From assembly GCF_000419605.1 (NCBI RefSeq), contig NZ_ATTI01000001.1:3258501-3322500 (forward strand): a DNA stretch of 64,000 nt, given 5' to 3'. How positions within the stretch are numbered: the first letter of the stretch is position 1; each line of letters starts with the position of its first letter. The notes under the pieces are model-generated. The model was not told the DNA's origin. It saw only the letters and a list, made by a program, of their open reading frames with translations, and did no database searches. This stretch comes from Sphingomonas phyllosphaerae 5.2. Lineage in GTDB: Bacteria; Pseudomonadota; Alphaproteobacteria; Sphingomonadales; Sphingomonadaceae. Shown here in pieces: positions 18,174 to 27,825 of this stretch. Made by a program: the position numbers and the translations under genes.

Positions 18174-19597
18174 GGCTGCCCGACGACGCTCGCTGGCGCG
18201 TGGAGCCGGCCACCCGCGCCTCGGTGGTGGTCGATGCCGACGATTACTTCCGCGCCGCCCGCCAGGCGATGCTGAGCGCGAAGCACCAGATCCTGCTGGT
18301 CGGCTGGGACTTCGATGCGCGCATCCGCCTCGCCTGGGACGACGATCATCCCGAAGCGCCGGCCGACGTCGGCGCATTCATCACCTGGCTGGTGAAGCGC
18401 ACCCCCGGCTTGCAGGTCCACATCCTGCGCTGGGATACCGGCGCGATGAAGACGCTGGGGCGCGGCAAGACGCTGTGGACGCTCCTCGCCTGGCGCTGGC
18501 GGCAACCGCGCATCCACCTGAAGCTCGACGGGCACCACCCGCTCGCCGCGTCGCAGCACCAGAAGATCGTCGTCATCGACGATTGCCTCGCCTTCTGCGG
18601 CGGGATCGACATGACCGACGAGCGCTGGGACACGCGCGAGCACCGCGACGACGATCCGCACCGCCGCTCGCCCAGCGGCCGCGCATACAAGCCGTGGCAC
18701 GACGTCACCACCGCGCTGCAAGGCCCGGTCGCCGCCGCGCTCGGCGATCTGTGCCGCACCCGCTGGCAGATCGCGGGCGGCGCGCCGATCGCCCCGCCGC
18801 CCGCGCGGGAGGGGACGTGCTGGCCCGAAAGCCTCGCCCCGCAATTCACCGATGTCGACGTCGCGATCTCGCGCAGCCAGCCCGACCATGACGGGCAGGA
18901 GGAGGTGCTGGAGATCGAGCGGCTCTACCTCGCGCTGATCGCCGGCGCGACGAAGCGCATCTACGCCGAGAGCCAGTATTTCGCCTCGCGCCGCATCGCC
19001 GAGGCGATCGCGAAGCGGCTCGCGGAGGACGACCCGCCCGAGATCGTCGTCATCAACCCCGTCACCGCGCAGGGCTGGCTGGAGCCGATCGCGATGGACA
19101 CCGCGCGCGCGCGGCTGGTCGCCGAGCTCAAGAAGCGCGATCGCCACGGCCGCTTCCGCATCTACCACCCGGTCACGAAGGGCGGCGAGCCGATCTATTG
19201 CCATGCCAAGGTGACGGTGATCGACGACGTCGCGCTCCGCATCGGCTCGTCCAACTTCAACAACCGCTCGCTGCGGCTAGACACCGAATGCGACGTCACG
19301 ATCACCGAGGAACCGGAGACCATCGCCGCGATCCGCGCCGACCTGCTCGCCGAGCATCTCGGTGCCGACCCCGCCGACGTCGCGGCACGCATCGCCCGCG
19401 ACGGCCTGATCGCGACGATCGAGGATCTGCGCGGCGCCGGCCGCACGCTGATCCCCTATGAGATCGACGATCTCAACGGCGTTGAGAAATGGCTCGCCGA
19501 TAACGAGGTGCTCGATCCCGAAGGACCGGGCGAGATGTTCGAATCCTTCGAAAAACGCGGTCTGCTCCGCCGGCTCCGACGGCGGCGGCGGAAATAA
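18170..19597 (+). CDS. Phospholipase D family protein (two HKD motifs)
   Basis: 475 residues from GTG 18,170, which overlaps the ArsC-like stop by four bases (GTGA). Two HxK(x)4D motifs: HQKIVVIDD (H130, K132) and HAKVTVIDD (H345, K347), the second followed by GSSNFNNRS. No signal peptide and no membrane span, unlike cardiolipin synthase, so a soluble phospholipase D or phosphatidyltransferase is more likely. Together with the upstream phosphodiesterase it suggests a phosphodiester or phospholipid metabolic operon. Confidence 0.9.
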   Translation: MRLPDDARWRVEPATRASVVVDADDYFRAARQAMLSAKHQILLVGWDFDARIRLAWDDDHPEAPADVGAFITWLVKRTPGLQVHILRWDTGAMKTLGRGKTLWTLLAWRWRQPRIHLKLDGHHPLAASQHQKIVVIDDCLAFCGGIDMTDERWDTREHRDDDPHRRSPSGRAYKPWHDVTTALQGPVAAALGDLCRTRWQIAGGAPIAPPPAREGTCWPESLAPQFTDVDVAISRSQPDHDGQEEVLEIERLYLALIAGATKRIYAESQYFASRRIAEAIAKRLAEDDPPEIVVINPVTAQGWLEPIAMDTARARLVAELKKRDRHGRFRIYHPVTKGGEPIYCHAKVTVIDDVALRIGSSNFNNRSLRLDTECDVTITEEPETIAAIRADLLAEHLGADPADVAARIARDGLIATIEDLRGAGRTLIPYEIDDLNGVEKWLADNEVLDPEGPGEMFESFEKRGLLRRLRRRRRK

Positions 19598-19945
19598 GCT
19601 CCCCGTCGTCGCGAGCGCGGCGGAATAATGCCGGCCGCCCTGCTCCGCCGGCGCCCGAGGTCGGCGGAGCAGGGCACGGTCAAACCAACCTGCCGTCCTT
19701 GCGAGCGAAGCGAAGCGATCCAGGGCATCCCGCGCTCCCCTGCGAAGCATCGCGCCGCCCGGAATGCCGCCATCCCGTAGCGAAAGCCCGTTCCTCCCGA
19801 CCCCGGCGGATCGCGGCACGCGGATCACGTCAACGCTCCACGGCCGGACACCATGGTCTTCGCCCACACCCCGAAACCCCCGCCCGAACCCCGAACCCGC
19901 AAACCGCATCTGGCATCCGCGCCCGCGCCCCGCTATGCGCCGCGC

Positions 19946-22177
19946 ATGACCGCCATCACGCCACAGATCGTCGCCGACCACGGCCTGTCTCCCGAGGAAT
20001 ATGAGCGCGTGCTGGGCGCGCTCGGGCGTGAGCCGAACCTTGTCGAACTCGGCATCTTCTCGGTGATGTGGTCCGAACATTGCAGCTACAAGTCGAGCCG
20101 CATCCACCTGAAGAAGCTGCCGACCGAAGGGCCGCAGGTCATTTGCGGCCCGGGCGAGAATGCCGGCGTGATCGACATCGGTCCTGGTCCGGATGGTCGG
20201 GGCCAGGCCGCGATCTTCAAGATGGAGTCGCACAACCACCCGTCCTACATCGAACCGTATCAGGGCGCGGCGACCGGGGTCGGCGGAATCCTGCGCGACG
20301 TCTTCACGATGGGCGCACGCCCGGTGGCGAACCTGAACGCGCTGCGTTTCGGCCGGCCCGATCATCCCAGGATGCGCCACCTGATCTCGGGCGTCGTCCA
20401 CGGCATCGGCGGCTACGGCAATTGCGTCGGCGTGCCCACGGTCGGCGGAGAGGTGAACTTCCACCCCGCCTATGACGGCAACATCCTCGTCAATGCGATG
20501 ACGGTCGGCGTCGCGGATACCGACAAGATCTTCTATTCCGCCGCCAGCGGGATCGGCAATCCGATCGTCTATGTCGGCAGCAAGACCGGGCGCGACGGCA
20601 TCCACGGTGCGACCATGGCCTCGGCGGACTTCGGCGAGGATGCCGATGCCAAGCGCCCGACCGTGCAGGTCGGCGATCCCTTTACCGAAAAGCTGCTGAT
20701 CGAGGCGTGCCTCGAACTGATGGCCTCCGATGCGATCGTCGCCATTCAGGACATGGGCGCGGCCGGCCTCACCTCCTCCTCGGTCGAGATGGCCTCGAAG
20801 GGCGGCGTCGGCATCGAGCTGGTCATGGACGACGTGCCGCAGCGCGAGGAGGGCATGACGCCGTACGAGATGATGCTCTCCGAGTCGCAGGAGCGGATGC
20901 TCATGGTCCTGAAGCCGGGTCGCGAGGATTTCGCGCGCGCGATCTTCGAAAAGTGGGAACTCGACTTCGCGATCATCGGCCATGTCACCGATACCGGGCG
21001 CATGGTGCTGAAATGGCAGGGCGAGACGGTGTGCGACATCCCGCTCGGGCCGCTCGCCGACGATGCGCCGCTCTACGATCGCCCGCATGTCCCGACACCG
21101 CCCGCCAAGGCGCTGGTGAACGTGCCGGAGAGCAGGGACCCTGCCGCCGATCTGCTCGCGCTGATGGCCTCGCCCGATATCGCCAGCCGCCGGTGGATCT
21201 GGGAGCAATACGATCACATGGTCGGCGCCGACACCGTGCAGCGCCCCGGCGGCGACAGCGCGGTGGTGCGCGTCCACGGCACCGACAAGGCGCTGGCGAT
21301 GACCACGGACTGTACCCCGCGCTATTGCTTCGCCGACCCGGTCGAGGGCGGCAAGCAGGCGGTGGCGGAGGCGTGGCGCAATCTGACCGCGGTCGGCGCG
21401 ACCCCGCTGGCGATCACCAACTGCCTCAACTTCGCCAATCCGCAACGCCCGGAGATCATGGGCCAGATCGTCGGCTGCCTCGACGGCATGGCGCAGGCAT
21501 GCCGCGCGCTCGACTTCCCGATCGTCAGCGGCAACGTCAGCCTCTATAACGAATCGAAGGCGACCGGCGGCGGCTCGGCGATCCTGCCCACCCCGGCGAT
21601 CGGCGGCGTCGGCCTGCTCAAGGACTGGCAGAAGAACGCTACGATCTCCTTCAAGCAGACCGGCGACATCATCGTCGTCGTCGGCACGCGGCGCGGCGAC
21701 CTCGGCCAGTCGCTGTGGCTGCGCGAGCTGCACGGGCGCGAGGAAGGTCCGCCGCCGCGCGTCGACCTCGATCTGGAACGCCGCGCCGGCGACTTCATCC
21801 GCGCGCAGATCACCGCCGGGCATCTGGGCGCGGTCCACGACGTGTCGGACGGCGGCATCGCCGTGACGATCGCCGAAATGGCGCTGGCCGGCAACATCGG
21901 CGCGATGATCGACCGTGCGCTGCCCTACGATACCGCCGCCTCGCTGTTTGCCGAGGATCAGGGCGTGTACGTCGTCACCGTCCACGATCATGCGCTGCTC
22001 GATTTCCTGCAGGCCGCACTCGACGCCAATGTCGAGGCCGAGCCGCTTGGCCGCACCATCGGCACCCGCATCATCTTCGAGCTGGCCGCCGGCGACTTCT
22101 GCGTACCGCTCGACGCACTGCGCGCCGCCCATGAGGGCTTCTTCCCCAATCTGATGAACGCCGAGGCCGCGCTGTAA
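19946..22177 (+). CDS. purL: Phosphoribosylformylglycinamidine synthase subunit PurL
   Basis: 743 residues, small bacterial PurL type (needs PurS and PurQ, not in this window). Conserved blocks: [18 protein letters not shown] near residue 40, [33 protein letters not shown], and the repeat half with [19 protein letters not shown]. It makes FGAM from FGAR, ATP and ammonia in purine synthesis. ATG 19,946 ([18 protein letters not shown]) fits the family; a longer frame upstream adds a Pro-rich tail without homology. A long minus-strand frame over this gene is a shadow. Confidence 0.97.
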   Translation: MTAITPQIVADHGLSPEEYERVLGALGREPNLVELGIFSVMWSEHCSYKSSRIHLKKLPTEGPQVICGPGENAGVIDIGPGPDGRGQAAIFKMESHNHPSYIEPYQGAATGVGGILRDVFTMGARPVANLNALRFGRPDHPRMRHLISGVVHGIGGYGNCVGVPTVGGEVNFHPAYDGNILVNAMTVGVADTDKIFYSAASGIGNPIVYVGSKTGRDGIHGATMASADFGEDADAKRPTVQVGDPFTEKLLIEACLELMASDAIVAIQDMGAAGLTSSSVEMASKGGVGIELVMDDVPQREEGMTPYEMMLSESQERMLMVLKPGREDFARAIFEKWELDFAIIGHVTDTGRMVLKWQGETVCDIPLGPLADDAPLYDRPHVPTPPAKALVNVPESRDPAADLLALMASPDIASRRWIWEQYDHMVGADTVQRPGGDSAVVRVHGTDKALAMTTDCTPRYCFADPVEGGKQAVAEAWRNLTAVGATPLAITNCLNFANPQRPEIMGQIVGCLDGMAQACRALDFPIVSGNVSLYNESKATGGGSAILPTPAIGGVGLLKDWQKNATISFKQTGDIIVVVGTRRGDLGQSLWLRELHGREEGPPPRVDLDLERRAGDFIRAQITAGHLGAVHDVSDGGIAVTIAEMALAGNIGAMIDRALPYDTAASLFAEDQGVYVVTVHDHALLDFLQAALDANVEAEPLGRTIGTRIIFELAAGDFCVPLDALRAAHEGFFPNLMNAEAAL

Positions 22178-22186
22178 TCCACAACC

Positions 22187-22263
22187 CCCGTCGTTCCCGC
22201 GCCGGCTCCCGCAGCGGTCGAGGCGGCAGCGGCGCCGGATGCTCGCCGCTGCGGGAGCGACGG
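22187..22263. repeat. Imperfect palindromic repeat after purL
   Basis: CTCCCGCAGCGG (22,206-22,217) pairs with CCGCTGCGGGAG (22,246-22,257), and CCCGTCG on the left matches CGACGGG on the right with a 12-base offset. It may serve as the purL terminator and is a third type of GC-rich palindrome in this window. Confidence 0.6.
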
Positions 22264-22294
22264 GCAGGGACAGGAGAGCGGTCGCCACACCCCG

Positions 22295-23488
22295 ATGACT
22301 GACGCCGCCCCCCGCATCGTCGTACTCGACGCGCTCCGCGGCACGGCGGTGCTCGGCATCCTCGTCGCCAACCTGCCCGGCTTCGCGCTCCCGCTCGCCG
22401 CCTATTTCTCCCCCGCTGCCTGGGGCGGCACCGCACCCGCCGACGTCGCGATGTGGACGCTCACCTTCGTGCTGGTGGAGGGCAAGATGCGCGGACTGTT
22501 CGCCGCGCTGTTCGGCGCGTCGATGCTGCTCGTCATCGAACGCGCCGACGCGCGCGGCGACAATGGGGCCGCGCTTCACCTGCGCCGCATGGGCACGCTG
22601 TTCGTCATCGGCTGCGTGCACCTCTATTGCGTCTGGAGCGGCGATATCCTCGCGCTCTACGCGCTGGTCGGCACCGTCGCGCTGCTCTTCACCGGCGCAC
22701 CCACCCGGCTGCTGCTGTTCGCCGCCGCCGCCGCCTTGCTGGTGGCGACGATCAACGGCCTCGCGCTCACCGCCGTCGGCGACCGCGTGCTCGAGGAGGT
22801 CTTCGGCCGCTCCTCCCCCGCCGCCCTGGCGCGCGAGATCGCGGCGCTGCGCGGCTCATGGACCGGCACCGTCGCGTGGCGCTGGCATGAGGAAGCCGGC
22901 CCGCTCACCGCTTTCCTCGCCAATGGTCCGGAAACGCTCGCGTATATGCTGCTCGGCATGGCGGGGCTGCGCAGCGGCTTCCTGACCGGTGCCTGGCCGC
23001 GCCGCCGCTACGCGGTGGTGGCGGCGCTCACGCTCGGCATCACGCTGCCCGTCTACGCCGCGGTCGCGTGGCGGACGATCGCGCACGCGTTCGATGCGCA
23101 CGCCGTCGTCCTCGCCAGCTTCGTCCTCACGCCCCCGCTCCGCCCGCTAGGCGTCGCCGGCGATGCCGCGTTGTTGCTGCTGCTGTTTCGTGACGGGCCA
23201 CTCACGCGCCGCCTCGCCGCCACCGGCCGTGTCGCGCTCAGCAACTATCTGGGGTGCAGCCTCGCCTTCACCGCGCTCTTCTACGGCTGGGGTGCGGGGC
23301 AGTTCGCGCGCTGGGATCGCGCCTCGCTGTACCTGCTGATCATCCCGGCATGGGCGCTGATGCTGCTGTGGCCGCGCTGGTGGCTGACCCGGTTCGGGTA
23401 CGGCCCCGCGGAATGGTTGTGGCGATGGGCGACTCGCGGTCGCTGGGCACCGCTTCGTCGCACCAGTTGCGAGCGCGACGCAATTTAG
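22295..23488 (+). CDS. DUF418 (YeiB-like) membrane protein
   Basis: 397 residues with about eight to ten hydrophobic spans. It opens with RIVVLDALRGTAVLGILVANLPGF, the heparan-alpha-glucosaminide N-acetyltransferase-like start of DUF418 proteins, then VEGKMRGLFAALFGAS and the C-terminal GRVALSNYLGCSLAFTALFY block. Likely an inner-membrane acyl-transfer or transport protein; substrate unknown. Confidence 0.87.
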   Translation: MTDAAPRIVVLDALRGTAVLGILVANLPGFALPLAAYFSPAAWGGTAPADVAMWTLTFVLVEGKMRGLFAALFGASMLLVIERADARGDNGAALHLRRMGTLFVIGCVHLYCVWSGDILALYALVGTVALLFTGAPTRLLLFAAAAALLVATINGLALTAVGDRVLEEVFGRSSPAALAREIAALRGSWTGTVAWRWHEEAGPLTAFLANGPETLAYMLLGMAGLRSGFLTGAWPRRRYAVVAALTLGITLPVYAAVAWRTIAHAFDAHAVVLASFVLTPPLRPLGVAGDAALLLLLFRDGPLTRRLAATGRVALSNYLGCSLAFTALFYGWGAGQFARWDRASLYLLIIPAWALMLLWPRWWLTRFGYGPAEWLWRWATRGRWAPLRRTSCERDAI

Positions 23489-23541
23489 CTTGCGATCCAT
23501 TCGCAGTATCGGTACTCGGCGAACATCGGTAAGGAGCCCGT

Positions 23542-23712
23542 ATGGTCGTCTGCGTTTGCAATGCGATTCGCGAGTGTCAGGTGCGGGAGGCGGCACGTGC
23601 CGGCGCCACCACTGCATGTCAGGCCTATCGCTGTCTCGGTCGTCAGGCCAAATGCGGACAATGCGTTTCGTTCGCACGAGAGATCATCGCGGACGAACGT
23701 GCGGCTGCATAA
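23542..23712 (+). CDS. bfd: Bacterioferritin-associated ferredoxin
   Basis: 56 residues. MVVCVCNAIRECQVREAAR with the Cys pair C4/C6 and the later RCLGRQAKCGQC give the four [2Fe-2S] ligands of the BFD fold (CxC...CxxC). AAGGAG lies six bases before the ATG. Bfd docks on bacterioferritin and supplies electrons that release stored iron; the bacterioferritin gene follows 89 bases downstream. The gap carries TTGACA (23,725-23,730) but no good -10, so independent promotion of bfr is uncertain. Confidence 0.93.
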   Translation: MVVCVCNAIRECQVREAARAGATTACQAYRCLGRQAKCGQCVSFAREIIADERAAA

Positions 23713-23801
23713 CGTTCTCAACAGTTGACACCATAGTTTTCGGGCTTTCGCGCCTGCCCTGACCGATGTATTCGGCCTGCATTCCACTGGAGGCAGGCAC
23801 G

Positions 23802-24317
23802 ATGAAGGGTGACCCTAAAGTCATCGAATTTTTGAACGAGTCACTCAGGAACGAGCTGACCGCTATCAACCAATATTGGTTGCATTACCGGCTGTTCGAT
23901 CACTGGGGCGTCTACAAGCTCGCCGAGTTCGAGCGTCACGAATCGATCGACGAGATGAAGCACGCCGATTGGCTGGCGGAGCGCATCCTGTTCCTCGACG
24001 GACTGCCCAACTTCCAGCTGCTCGGTCGCCTGCGCATCGGCGAGACCGTCGAGGAAATCCTCAAGGCCGATCTGGCGATGGAGATCGAGGCCGTCGCGCA
24101 GCTCAAGGCCGCGGTGTCCTATTGCGAGGAAGTGAAAGACTATGTCAGCCGCGAGCTGTTCGCGCGCATCCTCGCCAGCGAGGAAGAGCATGTCGACACG
24201 CTCGAGCGGCAGTTCGAGATGATCGAGCGGATGGGCATCCACAACTACATCCAGCTCAACTCGATCAGCGAGCATGACAAGCCCGAAAGCGGCGCCGCGC
24301 CGTACCTGAAGGGCTGA
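23802..24317 (+). CDS. bfr: Bacterioferritin
   Basis: 171 residues. Ferroxidase ligands E18, E51, H54 and later E127/H130 (ASEEEHVDTLE), and the haem-binding Met52 (ESIDEMKHADW), identify true bacterioferritin rather than Dps or ferritin. It stores iron in a 24-mer cavity. ATG 23,802 gives the typical MKGDPKVIEFLNESLRNELT. The C-terminal tail (HDKPESGAAPYLKG) is slightly longer than in E. coli. Confidence 0.97.
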   Translation: MKGDPKVIEFLNESLRNELTAINQYWLHYRLFDHWGVYKLAEFERHESIDEMKHADWLAERILFLDGLPNFQLLGRLRIGETVEEILKADLAMEIEAVAQLKAAVSYCEEVKDYVSRELFARILASEEEHVDTLERQFEMIERMGIHNYIQLNSISEHDKPESGAAPYLKG

Positions 24318-24358
24318 GCATCCGGCAGGCGGCGGACGGCACGTCCGCCCCTGCCGCG

Positions 24359-24841
24359 TTACACCGTCTTGCGCCCGAAGCCGCCGGGTCCGCGCGATAA
24401 TGGCTGCGGATGCGGCACCGGGGCGGACACAGGCGTCGCCATCGGCGTCGAAACCGGCACCGGCGGCGCGCCTGCCCCGCCGTCGCGCTCCAGAAACGCC
24501 AATGTCTGCAACAGCACGGGACGGAGTGCGACCACATCCTCGATCGCGCCTTCCGGCGAATCGTGGTGTTCGATGCACAATCGCGCGTGATCCTCGATCT
24601 TCTCGGCCAGATCCGCCAGCGCGGTCGCGCCGAACTGCCGCGCCTCGCCTTTCAGCGTGTGCGCCGGGATCACCATCGCCACCGCATTGCCCTTGCGCAT
24701 CGCTTCTTCCAGCGCGGACAACGACTTGATGCCATCCTCGCGGAAATAGCCGAGGATGCGCGCGAAGCCGGTTCCCAGCTCGGCACGGGCACGCGCCAGC
24801 GCTTGGCCGTCAACCAGATTGCTCGATTCCAACGACACCAA
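24359..24841 (-). CDS. HPt (histidine phosphotransfer) domain protein
   Basis: 160 residues. A four-helix HPt domain (about 1-115) carries the phosphorylatable His61 in PAHTLKGEARQFGA. The C-terminal 45 residues are Pro/Val-rich and look disordered. It would relay phosphate in a multistep phosphorelay; no kinase or response regulator is adjacent. Confidence 0.85.
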   Translation of the reverse strand: MVSLESSNLVDGQALARARAELGTGFARILGYFREDGIKSLSALEEAMRKGNAVAMVIPAHTLKGEARQFGATALADLAEKIEDHARLCIEHHDSPEGAIEDVVALRPVLLQTLAFLERDGGAGAPPVPVSTPMATPVSAPVPHPQPLSRGPGGFGRKTV

Positions 24842-24903
24842 CGTCTCCCGCTTCGGCTACCTTGGCGGAACGTAGCCGACGCCGGTAAACGCTTGGTAAC
24901 CGG

Positions 24904-26271
24904 CTATTTGACGAACGGGTTCTTTGGCGCGCGCAGCATCAGGCGGACCGGCACAGCGCCAAACCCCAACTCGCGCCGGATGCCGTTGATAAGATAGCGT
25001 TGATAGCTCATCGGCAATTCATCGACGCGCGTCCCGAACAGCACGAAACCGGGCGGGCGCGTCTTGGCCTGCGTCAGGTAACGCAGCTTGATGCGCTTGC
25101 CGCCGGGCGCAGGCGGCGGATTGGCTTCGATTGCGCGCTCGAACCAGCGGTTTAGCTCGCCGGTCCCCACGCGCCGCGACCACGCCTCGCGGGTTTCGAA
25201 CGCGGCGGCGATCAACTGGTCGATGCCCTTGCCGGTGGCGGCCGATACCGCCAGCAACGGCACGCCCTTCACCTGCGCCAACCCCTCGTCCAGCGCCTTC
25301 TTCACGCCGTTGAACAGCCCCGACGGGTTCTCCGCCACGTCCCATTTGTTGAGCGCGATCACCAGCGCGCGCCCCTCTTCCAGCACGCGGTCGGCGATGC
25401 GCAGATCCTGCGCCTCCAGCCCCAGCGTCGCATCGAGCAACAGCACGACCACCTCGGCGAAATCGACCGCGTGCAGCGCATCGGCGACCGACAACTTTTC
25501 CAGCTTGTCCTGCACTTTGGCGCGCTTGCGCATCCCCGCGGTGTCGATCAGCCGCACGTCGCGCGGGCCGCCGACCGAGCCGTGCCAGACCCAGTCGACC
25601 GAAATCGAATCGCGCGTGATCCCGGCTTCCGGGCCGGTGATCATCCGGTCCTCGCCCAGCATCCGATTGACCAGCGTCGACTTCCCCGCATTCGGGCGCC
25701 CGACGATCGCCAGCTTCAGCGGCGCGTCGAGTTCGTCGACATACGGCTCATTCTCTTCCTCGATCTGCAACGGCTCCAGATGCGGCAGCAGCGATTCGAA
25801 CAGGTCGACCACACCTTCGCCATGCTCGGCGGAAAACGGCACCGGATCGCCGAAGCCAAGCGCCATCGCCTCGTACACGCCTGATTCCCCCGCGCGCCCT
25901 TCGGCCTTGTTCGCCAGCACGATCACGGGGGTATCGGCGCTACGCAGCCAGCGTGCGATCTCTTCGTCCAGCGGCACGATCCCGGCGCGCGAATCGATCA
26001 CGAACAGCGCGACGTCGGCATCGTCGACCGCAGCCTGCGTCTGCTGGCGCATCCGGCCCGGCAGCGTCTCGGGATCCTCGTCCTCATAGCCCGCGGTGTC
26101 GACGACGCGGAACTCCAGCCCGAGCAGGTGTGCGTCGCCCTCGCGCCGATCACGTGTGACGCCGGGCCGGTCGTCGACCAGCGCCAGTCGCTTGCCGACC
26201 AGACGATTGAACAGCGTCGACTTGCCGACATTGGGACGGCCGACGATCGCGACGATGGGAAGACGGGACAT
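24904..26271 (-). CDS. der: Ribosome assembly GTPase Der
   Basis: 455 residues with two tandem G domains: G1 motifs GRPNVGKST (11-19) and GRPNAGKST (about 190), DTAG switch motifs in both, NKAE and NKWD base motifs, and the C-terminal KH-like domain (LRYLTQAKTRPPGFVLF). Der (EngA) acts in 50S subunit maturation. bamB lies upstream on the same strand, a common pairing in proteobacteria. Confidence 0.97.
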   Translation of the reverse strand: MSRLPIVAIVGRPNVGKSTLFNRLVGKRLALVDDRPGVTRDRREGDAHLLGLEFRVVDTAGYEDEDPETLPGRMRQQTQAAVDDADVALFVIDSRAGIVPLDEEIARWLRSADTPVIVLANKAEGRAGESGVYEAMALGFGDPVPFSAEHGEGVVDLFESLLPHLEPLQIEEENEPYVDELDAPLKLAIVGRPNAGKSTLVNRMLGEDRMITGPEAGITRDSISVDWVWHGSVGGPRDVRLIDTAGMRKRAKVQDKLEKLSVADALHAVDFAEVVVLLLDATLGLEAQDLRIADRVLEEGRALVIALNKWDVAENPSGLFNGVKKALDEGLAQVKGVPLLAVSAATGKGIDQLIAAAFETREAWSRRVGTGELNRWFERAIEANPPPAPGGKRIKLRYLTQAKTRPPGFVLFGTRVDELPMSYQRYLINGIRRELGFGAVPVRLMLRAPKNPFVK

Positions 26272-26499
26272 ACGCGTGACCTAATGATTTATCGGCGAAG
26301 GCGATAGTGTGCGTGTCGCCCGACCGCCGGACCGTGCCCCGTACGAGCGCACAGACGAAGCGAATGGAATAAAGCCGATCATCGCGCATGTGGCGATGCA
26401 AACCAGGGCGCATCAGGACGTCCTTGATTGCCTCGCTACACGCGCGATGCCATGTGAGTAGCACGTGTCGTCCGCCACGGGACGAACGGCGCGGGTGCC

Positions 26500-27825
26500 T
26501 CACCGCCAGGCGGTGATGACCCCTTTGCCGTCCAGCGTGTACAGCGTCTGGTTCGCCACCACCGGATTCAGCGAATATTCGTCGCCGGCCTCGATCGTCG
26601 TCTGCACGCTGCCGTCCACCGGCGACGCGCCTACCAGCTCGCCGCGCGAATTGGTCAGCCACAGCCGGTCGCCGGCCAGCACCGGCCCGAACCAGTTATA
26701 GGGGTCGCTGCGCTTTTCTTCGTTCTTGAACCCGCGCAGCTGGCTGATCCAGCGCAGTTTGCCATTCGCGCGCGACAGGCACACCAGCTTCGCGTCGTCG
26801 GTGACCAGGAAGATCCATTCGCCCGCCACCCACGGCGTGGAGATGCCGGCGAGGTTCTGTTCCCACATCCGCTGTCCGGTGGCGATCTCCAGCGCGACCA
26901 TGCGCCCGCCCTGCCCGATCGAATAGACGCGCCCGTCCTCGATCACCGGATCGGCATCGATGTCGGCGAGGCTCGACACCGAGGTCGTGATCGAGGTGCG
27001 CGACAGCGCGTCCTGCCACAGCGTCCGCCCGTTCTCGTAGCGATAGGCGTTCAGCTCGCCGCTCGAAAAGCCGGCGACCACCGTGCCCGAGCTGGCGGCC
27101 GGTGCTGCGACCCCGAACACGCCCTGCGTCTCGAGACTCGCCGACTGCGTCCACACCACCTTGCCGTCGGCCTGGCCCAGCGCGAATATCTGGTTGTCCT
27201 GGCTCAGCACATAGACCTGCCCGTTGGCGACGGACGGCGCGCCGCGCAGCGGCCCGCCCGGCTTGGCGCGCCACACGACGCTGCCGTCCGCGGCGTTCAC
27301 CGCGACGACATCGCCCAGCCCGTCGGTGGCATACAGCTTGCCCTCGTCATAACTGACGCCGCCGCCGAAACGCGCGGAACGGTTGTCGTCGTTCTCGGGC
27401 AGCGCGCGCGTCCACAGCTTCGCTCCGGTATCGGCCGCGAAGGCGTGCAGCGTCGCATCGACGTCGACCGCGAACAACTTGTTCTCGGCGATGACCGGCC
27501 CGGCGGCGAGCCGCGCGCGGTTGCTGCCGCCGTTGATCTGCGCGCTCCAGACCTTGGCCGGCTTCGGGGAGGCGAGGAGCAGGTTGCCCATCGACTTGGC
27601 CGCATTGCCGCCCGGCTGCGTCCAGGCGTCGTTCGCCACCGCGGTCGGCAGGGTGACGGGAACGTTCTCCAGCCCCTTGTCGACGGTCGCCTGATTCTCG
27701 GACATCAGGATGGGCACGCGTTGCCCGATGGTCGGCGTCTTCTTGGGAGAACCCTTGAAGATGCCGCAGCCGCTCAACCCCACCAGCGCGGCGAGCGCCA
27801 GGCCGGTCGCCACCCGTGTCGTCAT
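26500..27825 (-). CDS. bamB: Outer membrane assembly lipoprotein BamB
   Basis: 441 residues. Signal peptide with lipobox LSGC, then a PQQ-type beta-propeller: repeated blades of the form W....G.i....v.dg.vy....g.l.ALd...G. Examples are VFALDAxDG-type turns such as KLYATDGLGDVVAVNAADG and RMVALEIATGQRMWEQNL. It belongs to the BAM complex that inserts outer-membrane barrels. ATG 27,825 overlaps the stop of the upstream TPR gene (ATGA), so the pair is translationally coupled. Confidence 0.93.
   Translation of the reverse strand: MTTRVATGLALAALVGLSGCGIFKGSPKKTPTIGQRVPILMSENQATVDKGLENVPVTLPTAVANDAWTQPGGNAAKSMGNLLLASPKPAKVWSAQINGGSNRARLAAGPVIAENKLFAVDVDATLHAFAADTGAKLWTRALPENDDNRSARFGGGVSYDEGKLYATDGLGDVVAVNAADGSVVWRAKPGGPLRGAPSVANGQVYVLSQDNQIFALGQADGKVVWTQSASLETQGVFGVAAPAASSGTVVAGFSSGELNAYRYENGRTLWQDALSRTSITTSVSSLADIDADPVIEDGRVYSIGQGGRMVALEIATGQRMWEQNLAGISTPWVAGEWIFLVTDDAKLVCLSRANGKLRWISQLRGFKNEEKRSDPYNWFGPVLAGDRLWLTNSRGELVGASPVDGSVQTTIEAGDEYSLNPVVANQTLYTLDGKGVITAWR

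Noticed and set aside
19277..22621. Minus-strand open frame of 1114 codons
   Set aside because: It lies exactly opposite purL and its neighbours, is His/Arg/Asp-rich as expected for the antisense of high-GC genes, and has no recognisable domain.
23725..23730. TTGACA as a promoter of bacterioferritin
   Set aside because: No acceptable -10 element 16-18 bases downstream, so it is mentioned only as a possibility in the bfd entry.
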